From Parabacteroides sp. PH5-46 (GTDB taxonomy: Bacteria; Bacteroidota; Bacteroidia; Bacteroidales; Tannerellaceae), in assembly GCF_029892785.1 (NCBI RefSeq), contig NZ_JARXXA010000017.1, positions 1 through 64,000 of the forward strand: a stretch of 64,000 nt of DNA, in the 5' to 3' direction. The translations under genes were made by a program, and so were the position numbers. Under the pieces are notes generated by a model. It saw only the letters and a program-made list of their open reading frames with translations. It was not told the origin of the DNA and did not search any database. Shown piece by piece: positions 42,275 to 51,559 of this stretch (position 1 is the stretch's first letter; each line of letters starts with the position of its first letter).

Positions 42275-44719
42275 TCAAAATTCGGAAATTAACGAAATCC
42301 ACCTTCCGGCAGAAGATCCCCAGACTTCTTTATACGTAGCCGTATTAAATTGCGGCCAGTAAGGAGTATCTTCATTGAAGCGAGACTGCATCCCTACGGG
42401 GATCTCACCTACGGTTTCGCCCGGAAGTGCGGTATATTGTTGCGCATAGTTGCTTCCCTCACCCCAGATAAGAGATTGTCCGAACGGATTCTTCCCTACA
42501 ATCCAGAATAGTTGTTGTTCAGCAATATCAATAAGCTCCCGGTCTTTCAGGAATTTCCCGCAAAGAGCGGCAGACTTCCCGGTTGCCAGATGAACCGCAG
42601 CATTTCCTTTGAAAGAGAACCAAACGGGGAACACTCTCAGGTAATGTTCTTTATCCAGCTTGAAGCCATTCTCCAGCTGCTCCTTATAATCAGCATCAGC
42701 CCCCTTGCGGATTCCTACCTGTGCGATATAGAAATTAGCCGAATCCTTCACTTCATCGATATGATACACCCCACTTGGCACCATGCCGTAAGGTTTTACA
42801 TATTGCATGATGCTCTTCAGGTATTCCGCATGCTGTTTGATGGCATTTTCCCAGTTTGCATAGTCTTTATGTCCGGGCTGTGTTTCGCAAAGCAGTGTCA
42901 AAGCCCACATAAAGTAATGGTCACGCGACTGGTGGTTATAATGAACAATCGATTTCTTATCTAAGTCACGATAGAAGAAACCACGGATTTTGTTTTTGTC
43001 TTTCAAAGGCTCTGTGCGTTGGCATTGCAGGGTGTATTGAATCACCTCGGCTGCTTTGTCAGCATAGTACTTATCTCCGGTAAGTTTGTACAACATACTG
43101 GCAGACCATGACACATTCGCCATGTATTGACTCTGCGATGCCATAGCTGCATGGTCTCCACCACCGCCTCCACTGGCCAGTTCCTTGTAGCCCATTTCTT
43201 CAAAACGTTTGATAGCAAACTCAAAATCTTCTTTCGCTACCTTCTGAAGATGCTCTTTCAACATCACGTCTTTCTCTATGCTCATAGCTGCATATGCCTC
43301 TATACCTGCAAAGACAAAGTTTTCAAAGGCGCGATTGTGGATGCGAACCTGTCTGCGACCCGAATCATCCTTTGTTCCGATAAAGCCGTCTGTCCAAAGA
43401 TTGGTACCCCAGGTTTGTACCCGGTAACCGTCTCCAAAACGGGTTTTCAAGACATAATCCAATCCCCATTGGGCCTCTTCCAGCAAGCGCAGGTAGAGAT
43501 CTTTATTGCCTTTCTCCTTTGCCCGGTTTGCCATTTCCAACATAGAAAGGGCTATTTCGCCGGTCTGCAACGTCTGCTGAGACATATCTGCCGCATCGTG
43601 CCAACCGCCATTTACGGTAAACATCTGTCCGTTATGCACGCCGTTCAAGTCGGTATGGCAAGCACCATGTTTCTCGGGAACAGGATAGCCACAGCGCTCT
43701 ACAAACATAAAGTTCAAAACGCGCCAGGCGGAGTTCTCCCACAGGTTGTTGTTGATATAAAAGGGCATAGAAATAACATCCCCTACCCGGATTACATATT
43801 GTCCTTCTTTCTTGAATTCGGAAAAATCAAGTGTTTCAAAGGCCCCGATAGCTGTCTTTCCGGAAACGATATCACCTTCATAAGCTACCAGCGAAGTCCT
43901 ATAATCTATCAACTGGAACTTACCTTTATGATCGTCTATCCGGACGATAGCTGTTTTCTCACTATCTGCCCGATAACCGGACGTGGAGAAAATTATACGG
44001 CCCGTGGCCGGTTGCCAGCCGGACACGACCTCTGGATTTTCAATCACTTGCAATTCTACCGCATCTATATCAAACTTCAGAGAATCACCCATAGTACGTT
44101 CTTTCCCAAACACTTCAATAGCAAATGAGAGCTTGGTTACTTTATCGCGCGCCAACTCCGGCATTTCAACGAAACACTCGTTCCACTGACCATTGACAAG
44201 GTTTATTTCATGATAACCTTCCCTGCCATATTTATCCGGCACTTTGATCTCTCCGTCATTCTCTACATAAAGGTTCAGATAGATACTACGGGCACCTTCG
44301 CAGTCCGGAAAAACAGACAGCTTGATACGATTATACTTTTCCCAGTTTTCGCCACCTACATCATAGCTGGCCAAAGAGGTTCCGAAACCCAGCCCCCAAC
44401 CCAGGAACTCGTCTACTGTAGAGGGAGCGACAATCCGCAAACTATGCTTGCCGGATTTGCTTCTTTCAGCGGTTTGATAGATTCCGCCAATTCCGTCATG
44501 AGACCACTTGCTCATATCCTCCATATCGCAAAGCATATCCGAGAGGCTGACTTTTTTAGTCAGCCCGAAAGTCTCGAATGATTTGCTATAATCCAATGGT
44601 AACGGGCTATGAACATAGCCTGTATTACGAATATCCTCCTTTAGTTTTTCATCAATTTGAGCCGTGAGGCTACTGTGTCCAAGAAGGATCAGAGAGATTA
44701 CTCCTAAAACTTTTTTCAT
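42275..44719 (-). CDS. Glycoside hydrolase family 9 protein
   Basis: An 814-residue exported enzyme. A signal peptide (1-20, ending in SLTAQ) is followed by a jelly-roll CBM-like domain (about 55-230). Next comes the GH9-associated Ig-like domain (about 240-330, VVSGWQPATGRIIFSTSGYR) and the (alpha/alpha)6 catalytic domain (about 330-814). The catalytic aspartate pair is in GGWHDAADMSQ, where the usual GDYGK is replaced by ADMSQ. The substrate histidine segment is GKNPFGQSLIWGEG. The terminal acid is probably in TATYKEVWGSSAGRW. GH9 enzymes act on beta-1,4-linked glucans, and Bacteroides GH9s are known from xyloglucan and mixed-linkage glucan loci. The substrate here is therefore probably a beta-glucan, but not proven. 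Confidence 0.9.
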   Translation of the reverse strand: MKKVLGVISLILLGHSSLTAQIDEKLKEDIRNTGYVHSPLPLDYSKSFETFGLTKKVSLSDMLCDMEDMSKWSHDGIGGIYQTAERSKSGKHSLRIVAPSTVDEFLGWGLGFGTSLASYDVGGENWEKYNRIKLSVFPDCEGARSIYLNLYVENDGEIKVPDKYGREGYHEINLVNGQWNECFVEMPELARDKVTKLSFAIEVFGKERTMGDSLKFDIDAVELQVIENPEVVSGWQPATGRIIFSTSGYRADSEKTAIVRIDDHKGKFQLIDYRTSLVAYEGDIVSGKTAIGAFETLDFSEFKKEGQYVIRVGDVISMPFYINNNLWENSAWRVLNFMFVERCGYPVPEKHGACHTDLNGVHNGQMFTVNGGWHDAADMSQQTLQTGEIALSMLEMANRAKEKGNKDLYLRLLEEAQWGLDYVLKTRFGDGYRVQTWGTNLWTDGFIGTKDDSGRRQVRIHNRAFENFVFAGIEAYAAMSIEKDVMLKEHLQKVAKEDFEFAIKRFEEMGYKELASGGGGGDHAAMASQSQYMANVSWSASMLYKLTGDKYYADKAAEVIQYTLQCQRTEPLKDKNKIRGFFYRDLDKKSIVHYNHQSRDHYFMWALTLLCETQPGHKDYANWENAIKQHAEYLKSIMQYVKPYGMVPSGVYHIDEVKDSANFYIAQVGIRKGADADYKEQLENGFKLDKEHYLRVFPVWFSFKGNAAVHLATGKSAALCGKFLKDRELIDIAEQQLFWIVGKNPFGQSLIWGEGSNYAQQYTALPGETVGEIPVGMQSRFNEDTPYWPQFNTATYKEVWGSSAGRWISLISEF

Positions 44720-44758
44720 ACGGTACTATTTTTAACATTTGGGTCTAAATCTGCCACA

Positions 44759-46345
44759 TTACAGATTGGGTTTATTGATATCCCAGAACAAACGGGTGGC
44801 GCCGGAATCCGGACCTTTCAGCATTTCTACCGCTTTGGCATAACCTTCCGGATTATCGCTTTTTTCCCTGTTTGTATAGGTAAGGCGTCGTACTCCCCAT
44901 TCAGTAGAAATTTCTTCATTCTGACTTGCATTCCACACTACCGGGAATAATTTGGGATAGCCTGTCCGGCGCCACTCAGCCCATGCGTTCATTCCTTCGG
45001 GGAAGCCTGCGATCCATTTTTGGGTGATGATCTTTTCCAATCGCTCTTCATCGGTCTTAGCATCGTCCCAGTTTGGAGATACTTTGCTTACGGCAGGAGA
45101 ATTAAAATCTTCACGAAGCGGGTCTACCCAGTCGGCCGGTTTGTTAGCGCTATTCAGATAATCCCCCATGGATGCTCCCCATTGTGAGAATGAAGCACTC
45201 ACGCCTTCTTCATAGAACTGCCGCGCATTACCTCCGGCATCCCATCCTCTTAATGCTGCTTCAGCCAAAAGGAAATAACTTTCTGCAGCTGTAAAGATAA
45301 CACCTGGCTGCTCTTGTGTAACATTTATTTGAGAAATAATTTCCTTATACGAATCTTGCAGGACGCTTAGATCTGGTAATCCGGTTCTTACACCAATCAC
45401 ACCGTCTGAAGTTTTTGCCAAACCATACAGAGGCAATCTGGGATCTGCATACCCCCCTAATATAGATTGCACATTAGCACTGATAAAAATGTCATTATAT
45501 GAAATAGAACACGTATATAGTGGATGTCTCCAACCGTATCCGTTTACGATGTAGCTATCATCCTTTTTCATAACTCCCTGAGGAGCTTTGATAGCCGCTT
45601 CTGCTTCTTTCTTTGCCCATATAGCATCATACTTCACAACACGCATCGCCAAGCGCAGGCGTAAGGAGTTGGCCAATCTCATCCACTTGTCCAATTTCCC
45701 TCCGTAACATAGATCAAATTTAGCAAAGGAAGCAGACGGTTTACCAAGGAAACCCTCTAGTATGCCTACGGCTTCTGTCAATTCAGAGAAGAAAGCTTTA
45801 TATACGTCTTCTGCCGAATTATAAACACCGCCGGTCATCGTTTCACCATATCTTGTGTAGATAATCGGCCCGTACTGGTCGCAAATACGAGACATCGTCA
45901 GCACACGGATAATAGAGTTTATGGCATCAAAATGGGCATAGGTTTCATATCCAAGTTCCTGGCATTTTTCTTTTACTTTCAGCTGATTTACCATCACACT
46001 GCTATAGGTGTATGACCAGCAGGCGTCGTTCCAGTCATTATTCAGGAAGTAAGTCTGGTTATTAATTCCGTTCTTAAAATTGGTAGGTGAAGCCATATAC
46101 CCCGACCAGATATCGGCGCTCAGGTTCTGATACAGCTGAAAATCCCAACCAAAACCGCTCGGATTGTAATAAATAGACTTCTGCATACTCGGGAAGTGCA
46201 TACCAATGATGTTATTATCCTGTGTCAGTTCCTGGTCGGTCACTCCAAACGGATTTGTATTCATTTCTTCAAAATCACCCGTACATGCAGGCAATAAAAG
46301 GAAAAGCGATAAAATAGCTGTTATATATTTATTTATTGTTTTCAT
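44759..46345 (-). CDS. SusD/RagB-family glycan-binding lipoprotein (PUL 1)
   Basis: A 528-residue SusD-like lipoprotein, with lipidated C21 in LLLPAC. The early DFEEMNTNPFGVTDQEL, the helical TPR-like body and AAESYFLLAEAALRGWD near residue 350 are typical of the SusD-like_2/RagB group. It sits on the outer surface, capping the SusC channel encoded 11 bases upstream, and delivers oligosaccharide to it. Confidence 0.95.
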   Translation of the reverse strand: MKTINKYITAILSLFLLLPACTGDFEEMNTNPFGVTDQELTQDNNIIGMHFPSMQKSIYYNPSGFGWDFQLYQNLSADIWSGYMASPTNFKNGINNQTYFLNNDWNDACWSYTYSSVMVNQLKVKEKCQELGYETYAHFDAINSIIRVLTMSRICDQYGPIIYTRYGETMTGGVYNSAEDVYKAFFSELTEAVGILEGFLGKPSASFAKFDLCYGGKLDKWMRLANSLRLRLAMRVVKYDAIWAKKEAEAAIKAPQGVMKKDDSYIVNGYGWRHPLYTCSISYNDIFISANVQSILGGYADPRLPLYGLAKTSDGVIGVRTGLPDLSVLQDSYKEIISQINVTQEQPGVIFTAAESYFLLAEAALRGWDAGGNARQFYEEGVSASFSQWGASMGDYLNSANKPADWVDPLREDFNSPAVSKVSPNWDDAKTDEERLEKIITQKWIAGFPEGMNAWAEWRRTGYPKLFPVVWNASQNEEISTEWGVRRLTYTNREKSDNPEGYAKAVEMLKGPDSGATRLFWDINKPNL

Positions 46346-46356
46346 GTTCCGTAGAT

Positions 46357-49300
46357 TTAAAAATTAACTTTCAAATTGAAACCAAAAGAGCGTGAACTCG
46401 GCATACCGAAGGCATGAACCCCCTGTAATGAGTTTCCTACAGATAATGTTCCATCCGGATCATAAGGGGCATTGTTCTTGAAGAAGAACAGATTCCTACC
46501 AATCAAAGACAAGTCTATACCCTTAATAAAAGGAGTATTGTTGAACATCTTACGTGGGAACGAGTATCCCAAAGACAATTCGCGTAAACGAATGTTGGTT
46601 GCATCGTATACATAATATTCTGTGATACCATCACGTCCGCCAACGATGTTATAGAATCCTTCTACATTCTTGATGAGTTTTCCGTCGAAGGAAACACCGC
46701 CTCTTGTACGATCATCCCCAGTCCGTTTGCTCACACCGTATTTGTCCAGTTCTGCTTCTGTCAGTGACAGCACATCGCCTCCGAAACGTCCGTCTATCAG
46801 GAAGTATAATGAGAAGCCTTTGTACGTAAAGGTATTGCTCCAACCCAAATTAAACTTCGGAGAGGTGTTTCCCACTTTCTGCAAATCCGATTTATCCGGC
46901 ATCGGCACATCGTTATTATCATACAGGATGTTGCCTTGTTCGTCGCGGGAGAATGTTCTTCCGTAAATATCACCGAAAGATCCACCTTCTTCCAATCTCA
47001 TCTGATAACTGTTAGAATTCTGTCCGCTCACGCTGAAATAGCCCAACTCTTCCGTCAATTCTATCACTTTATTTCTGTTCAGAGAGAAGTTTACACCAGT
47101 TTTCCATCTGAAGTCACCGGTCCAAACAGGAGAACCACTTAGTATGATTTCAACACCCTTGTTCTGTATATTTCCTGCATTTACATAATAAGTCGTATAT
47201 TTTGATCCTGAAGGAGCAGACAGAGAGAATAACTGGTTCTTGGTATTTGTTTTATAGAAAGTGAAATCAAATTCCAGACGGCTATTGAAGAAACGCCATT
47301 CCGTACCGGCTTCGATAGAAGTTGTCATTTCCGGTCTCAGTTCATTAAAAGGAGCTGTAGAATTATAACCGATTGTTCCACTACGTCCTACACTGTTCAA
47401 CGGATTACTTCTGTAGCGAGGCAGTCCGTTACCTACCTTAGACCAAGCGCCTCTAACTTTTCCTAAGTTAATCCATTCCGGAAGAGATAATGCTTCGTTC
47501 ATCACCCAGGTTAGACCCACAGAAGGATAGAAGAAACCTTTGTTTTTATATTTAGTGAAAGCCAAGGTAGAAGTCCAGTCATTACGAGCTGTTACATCCA
47601 GGAATAACCAGTCGCGGAAGCCCACTTGTCCGGCAAAAAATACCGCTTGCTCCTGTCCATGATATTTGCCCATAGAAGGCGAGCCGCCATTATAATCTAT
47701 ATTGCCCGAATTAAACAAGTTCGGATTATACATTCCACCAGGATATGAGTCTACGCCCAGAGATTTGCCTCTGTCGTCTTTAATGCTGGCTCCGGCTGTG
47801 GCATTCACGCTGATATCATTAAATGTCTGCATGTAGGTTAACATTGCATCGCCATATAGACCCATGCTGTTTGATTCGCTCACGGAATAACGTCCGTTGT
47901 TTCCACCTGTCAATGCGGGGGTTGTGCCAGCATACATCTTCATTTCATAATTGTCGAGTATAAGGTCGGCATTACCGCGCGCTTTTACGGTGAAATATTC
48001 ATTTATTTTGAAAGAAAGGCTCAGGTTAGCAATTGTACGATAGCGTTGATCTTCACTTGGGAGCATATTGGTCAACCAGAATGGGTTTTGTTCCCAGGTT
48101 GTAGGCTCTGTGTACCAGTTCTGGAGATACATATTACGCTCTGCGTTGAATACTTTGTAGTTTTCCTTGTAATAGGCAAATGATTCTCCGCCATATACGC
48201 CACCTCTGGGGAAACGATACACACCGATCAGCGGGTTCATGTAGAAACCTCCGGGCGACGGTCTGTTGCGAACATCCTGATACATCAGGTTGATGTTTGC
48301 GTCGGCAATTAATCTTTTGTCGAAGAAATTAGCTGTTTGCCTGAAATTGAAGTTATGCTTGTCCAGAGAGCTATTCTCGATAACGCCTTTTGCATGTGTA
48401 TTGGCATAAGAAAAATAAGCTTGCATGCTTTCTGAACCAGTGCTTAATGCAAGAGAGTTTATGGTAGTAAAGCCTGTTTTGAAAAATTCTTTCATATAAT
48501 CAGGGCTACCGGATATCTTTATATACTCGTCACTGTCGGGCATTTTCCCCCAGCTGGTAGAATAGCCACCATAACTATTCTGGAATTCAGGTCTGCCATG
48601 AACGGCATTTTCCCATGTTGTGTTAGAATTGAAAGTAATGGCGGTACGGCCTACTTTTCCTTTCTTAGTTGTTATTACTACAACCCCGTTTGCTGCTGAG
48701 CTACCATACAAAGCGGCTGCCGCCGGACCTTTCAGGATGTTCATACTTTCAATATCATCCGGGTTCAGGTTGGAGATACCATCACCACCGTCGCGGTTTC
48801 CGGCATCATTATTCCCACCTATGGTTGTTGCCGTCTGGTTATTGGCGGAGCTATTGATAGGCACACCATCGATTACGTACAACGGCTGGTTACTTCCGTT
48901 AACGGAACGGTCACCACGTATGGTAACTTTTACGGATCCCCCTAAACCGGCAGAGCTACTGCGTATCTGCACACCGGCAGTTTTACCGGCTAAGGTATTG
49001 ATCAGGTTCGGGTCTTTTGCGCGGGTTAACTCTTCCCCGTCTACTATTTGCGTAGAATAAGTCAGAGACTTCTCTTTCTTTACGATACCCAGGGCTGTAA
49101 CAACTACTTCGTCAATCAGTTTACTATCTTCCTGCATCGTTACATTTATGATACGTTGGTTGCCTATTGCCTTTTCAACACTTGTATATCCGATATAAGA
49201 GAAAACCAGTGTTGCATTAGCAGAAGAAGCATTGATACTATACCTTCCGTTCATATCAGTGATCGTTCCGATAGTAGTTCCCTTCACCAATACAGTTACA

Positions 49301-49752
49301 CTTGGCAATGATTCTCCTGTTTCATCTACTACCGTACCTGTAACAGTAATCGTTTGTTGATTTACGGCAGGTGCATTCTTCAGCTTATGAGAAGAAAGGA
49401 GGATATAAGAACCTTCAAACTCATAATCAATACCCGTACCTTCAAAGATTTGCTCCAATGCTTTCTGCAAAGGTGCTTCAGTAATACTTACAGAGACATT
49501 TCTGTCAACATCCACGTTTTTGTTATAGACAAACAAGTAGTCTGATTGTTTCTCTATTTCGTTTAAAACCTGCTCCAATTGCGAACGTTCCTTCTTCAGG
49601 GTAATAAGTACATTCTGAGAATTAGCATTTTCAGCCTGAAGGCCAAAAACGAAGGCTAACAACAGTATTGTGGTGATTCTCATTATTCTAAAAAATTGTT
49701 TAAATCGTGGCCTTTTATATAGCAAGGCTCCTGATAATGAATTTTTATCCAT
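46357..49752 (-). CDS. SusC/RagA-family TonB-dependent transporter with STN domain (PUL 1)
   Basis: An 1131-residue outer-membrane importer. After a membrane anchor/signal (about 22-42) comes the STN domain (about 48-120, VLITLKKERSQLEQVLNEIE). The carboxypeptidase-like beta domain follows (about 135-205, VTGTVVDETGESLPSVTVLV). Next are the TonB box and plug (DEVVVTALGI, then LAGKTAGVQIRS and NPDDIESMNILKGPAAAALY) and a 22-stranded barrel ending in FGFNLKVNF. The STN domain signals to the FecR protein encoded 148 bases upstream, so uptake and transcription are coupled through the ECF sigma factor. Full length with no visible break. Confidence 0.96.
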   Translation of the reverse strand: MDKNSLSGALLYKRPRFKQFFRIMRITTILLLAFVFGLQAENANSQNVLITLKKERSQLEQVLNEIEKQSDYLFVYNKNVDVDRNVSVSITEAPLQKALEQIFEGTGIDYEFEGSYILLSSHKLKNAPAVNQQTITVTGTVVDETGESLPSVTVLVKGTTIGTITDMNGRYSINASSANATLVFSYIGYTSVEKAIGNQRIINVTMQEDSKLIDEVVVTALGIVKKEKSLTYSTQIVDGEELTRAKDPNLINTLAGKTAGVQIRSSSAGLGGSVKVTIRGDRSVNGSNQPLYVIDGVPINSSANNQTATTIGGNNDAGNRDGGDGISNLNPDDIESMNILKGPAAAALYGSSAANGVVVITTKKGKVGRTAITFNSNTTWENAVHGRPEFQNSYGGYSTSWGKMPDSDEYIKISGSPDYMKEFFKTGFTTINSLALSTGSESMQAYFSYANTHAKGVIENSSLDKHNFNFRQTANFFDKRLIADANINLMYQDVRNRPSPGGFYMNPLIGVYRFPRGGVYGGESFAYYKENYKVFNAERNMYLQNWYTEPTTWEQNPFWLTNMLPSEDQRYRTIANLSLSFKINEYFTVKARGNADLILDNYEMKMYAGTTPALTGGNNGRYSVSESNSMGLYGDAMLTYMQTFNDISVNATAGASIKDDRGKSLGVDSYPGGMYNPNLFNSGNIDYNGGSPSMGKYHGQEQAVFFAGQVGFRDWLFLDVTARNDWTSTLAFTKYKNKGFFYPSVGLTWVMNEALSLPEWINLGKVRGAWSKVGNGLPRYRSNPLNSVGRSGTIGYNSTAPFNELRPEMTTSIEAGTEWRFFNSRLEFDFTFYKTNTKNQLFSLSAPSGSKYTTYYVNAGNIQNKGVEIILSGSPVWTGDFRWKTGVNFSLNRNKVIELTEELGYFSVSGQNSNSYQMRLEEGGSFGDIYGRTFSRDEQGNILYDNNDVPMPDKSDLQKVGNTSPKFNLGWSNTFTYKGFSLYFLIDGRFGGDVLSLTEAELDKYGVSKRTGDDRTRGGVSFDGKLIKNVEGFYNIVGGRDGITEYYVYDATNIRLRELSLGYSFPRKMFNNTPFIKGIDLSLIGRNLFFFKNNAPYDPDGTLSVGNSLQGVHAFGMPSSRSFGFNLKVNF

Positions 49753-49805
49753 ATCTTTACATGTCTATTAGATTAATACAGTTAATTAGTTAATTGTGTT
49801 GATTT

Positions 49806-49839
49806 GCCGATGAGTGTTGGCGCACTTGTCGGCTTTTTT
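49806..49839 (+). terminator. Hairpin with T-run on the strand opposite the PUL
   Basis: GCCGATGAGTG pairs with CACTTGTCGGC (11 positions, one G-T pair and one mismatch) around a 6-base loop. It is followed by TTTTTT on the plus strand. All genes here run leftward, so as an intrinsic terminator it would act on antisense transcription into the fecR-susC gap. On the minus strand the same hairpin sits 54 bases upstream of the SusC start as a possible leader structure. Confidence 0.5.
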
Positions 49840-49900
49840 GTGTTTTTCAAATTGGTTACTTCTCCATAGGCAATTAATTTTTTATTTTAGGGTTAAAAAG

Positions 49901-50842
49901 TTATTTAATGTAAATCACGGCGTTTTCTATATCTCTTATATATGTGTATTTTGCATCTTTTTGTAAAATTCTTAATGCATTATCTATTCCGTCTGATATT
50001 CGAAATTTACCACTGAATACATGGTCGGCCAGCCTTTCGTTTTCTATTATGATATCAATGTCATAATATTTTTCAAACCAATTCATCAGCTCTATAAAAT
50101 TGGTGTTTTTAAAACAGATAAGACCATCCTTCCAACGATACATATCAAAATCGCTAATTATACTCGAAGCCAGCAAACCTTGCGAGGACACATACGCCTT
50201 CTGGTTCCTTTCAAGTGTAATATTATCCGCTTCATTGCTACGGTTTACAATCTTGACAGAGCCTTCCATCAACGCTGTTGAAAATTTCCCTGTTTCGTTA
50301 TAGGCTTCCACATTGAAGCTGGTTCCTAAAACCTCCACATCATAGCGTTCCGTATGGACAACGAATCTTTTACCTCCGGTAGGCTTCACATCAAAATAAG
50401 CTTCCCCGTTCAAATATACCTCACGGGTAGATCCGTTAAAAAATGATGGATACTTCAACTCCGTAAGAGCATTCAGCCAAACATTCGTTCCATCCGGAAG
50501 GATTAGGTTGACACGCTGGCCAGCCGGCACAATAATGGTATTTTGCACCGTATTTATTTCGTTTATTTTCAACTGATAAAAGCTAACTCCCGCAATTATC
50601 AGAAGAGCTATAGCAGCTACAAGCCTTAACAGTTCGCGCCGAATCGTTGAAGAACGATGTCCTTTCAGTTGTTTATTTTCATTACGTTTATAGCCGGATA
50701 AGAGTATCGCATCAAAGAACTCACGCTCTCTCATAAATTCCTCCTTGTTCAGAGAAGAAGAGTCAACCCAGTTTTTGACTTCTTCTTTCTCTTGTTGAGA
50801 AGCTGAACCCTCATAAAAACGATATAAAATCCGTTTATCCAT
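49901..50842 (-). CDS. FecR-family anti-sigma factor
   Basis: A 313-residue single-pass inner-membrane protein. The cytoplasmic anti-sigma region (about 1-60) is followed by one transmembrane helix (about 72-90, LVAAIALLIIAGVSFYQL). The periplasmic FecR domain comes next (about 105-205, VILPDGTNVWLNALTELKYP-like pattern with GEAYFDVKP), then the C-terminal DUF4974 domain (about 235-313). It relays the SusC STN signal to the ECF sigma factor encoded 41 bases upstream, and 148 bases separate it from susC. One unit with PUL 1. Confidence 0.94.
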   Translation of the reverse strand: MDKRILYRFYEGSASQQEKEEVKNWVDSSSLNKEEFMREREFFDAILLSGYKRNENKQLKGHRSSTIRRELLRLVAAIALLIIAGVSFYQLKINEINTVQNTIIVPAGQRVNLILPDGTNVWLNALTELKYPSFFNGSTREVYLNGEAYFDVKPTGGKRFVVHTERYDVEVLGTSFNVEAYNETGKFSTALMEGSVKIVNRSNEADNITLERNQKAYVSSQGLLASSIISDFDMYRWKDGLICFKNTNFIELMNWFEKYYDIDIIIENERLADHVFSGKFRISDGIDNALRILQKDAKYTYIRDIENAVIYIK

Positions 50843-50883
50843 ATTATGCTTTTGTTAATAAAGCAAACAAGATGCAAATATCC

Positions 50884-51471
50884 CTAAAACAAATTTAAAC
50901 TTTTTTCAGAAAAATAAAGAAGAAGCGGCAAAAGAGGGAAATAATCCTGCAAAGCGCTCTTCAATATTTTCAATGCTTTTGTTATGTGATACTCCACACT
51001 TTTCGTGGAAAGCCCTATGGCTATGGCTATTTCCTTGTGGCTTTGTTTCTCGAAACGGCTTCGTACAAAGATATCACGCGTTTGTTCTGGAAGCGACGTC
51101 AATGCATTGTCTATAATCTCTTGTACTTCGGAAGAAAGAAGCTTTTCCGGATTACATGCTTCAAGTGTGGCTATGCGCATATCCAGTTCCCAGGCGTTTG
51201 TCTTGGATATGTAACTCCTTATCTCTTCTTCTTTTTGCATTCGCTGAAGATGATTCAGGCATTTATGCTTGATTGTGGTCAGAATATAAGCAGGGATGTT
51301 CCATTCGTTGGCTAAATTCGTCCTATTTTCCCAATAATACATAAAACTATCAATCACAATATCTTCGGCAGCTTCTTCCAGGCAAACATAGGTTTTGGCA
51401 AAACGGACAAAACGCTCTTTATAGTTTACAAAGAGACTATTCAGATCCCGCGTATTATCTATGTCTTCCAT
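50884..51471 (-). CDS. ECF-family RNA polymerase sigma factor
   Basis: A 195-residue ECF sigma-70 factor. Region 2 lies at about residues 10-75 (FVRFAKTYVCLEEAAEDIVI with ILTTIKHKCLNHL). Region 4 is at about 115-170 (SLPEQTRDIFVRSRFEKQSH, then STKSVEYHITKALKIL). I chose the ATG at 51471 over the frame's first ATG at 51552, because the -7 box at 51501-51508 lies between them and the extra 27 residues do not look like an ECF N-terminus. It should drive the susC promoter when released by FecR. Confidence 0.94.
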   Translation of the reverse strand: MEDIDNTRDLNSLFVNYKERFVRFAKTYVCLEEAAEDIVIDSFMYYWENRTNLANEWNIPAYILTTIKHKCLNHLQRMQKEEEIRSYISKTNAWELDMRIATLEACNPEKLLSSEVQEIIDNALTSLPEQTRDIFVRSRFEKQSHKEIAIAIGLSTKSVEYHITKALKILKSALQDYFPLLPLLLYFSEKSLNLF

Positions 51472-51500
51472 AAAGATTAAAGTGGTAGCATTCAAAAAAG

Positions 51501-51508
51501 CAAATATA
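51501..51508 (-). promoter_or_regulatory. Candidate -7 box for the ECF sigma gene
   Basis: The minus strand reads TATATTTG, 30 bases upstream of the start at 51471. Its position decides that start. Confidence 0.5.
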
Positions 51509-51559
51509 ACATTTTTAATGCTACTTTCACCTTTTTTTGTAGAAAAAGACAATAACCCC

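Noticed and set aside
43127-44128. 333-residue plus-strand reading frame
   Set aside because: Antisense shadow of the GH9 gene; the long open frame follows from codon bias of the real gene.
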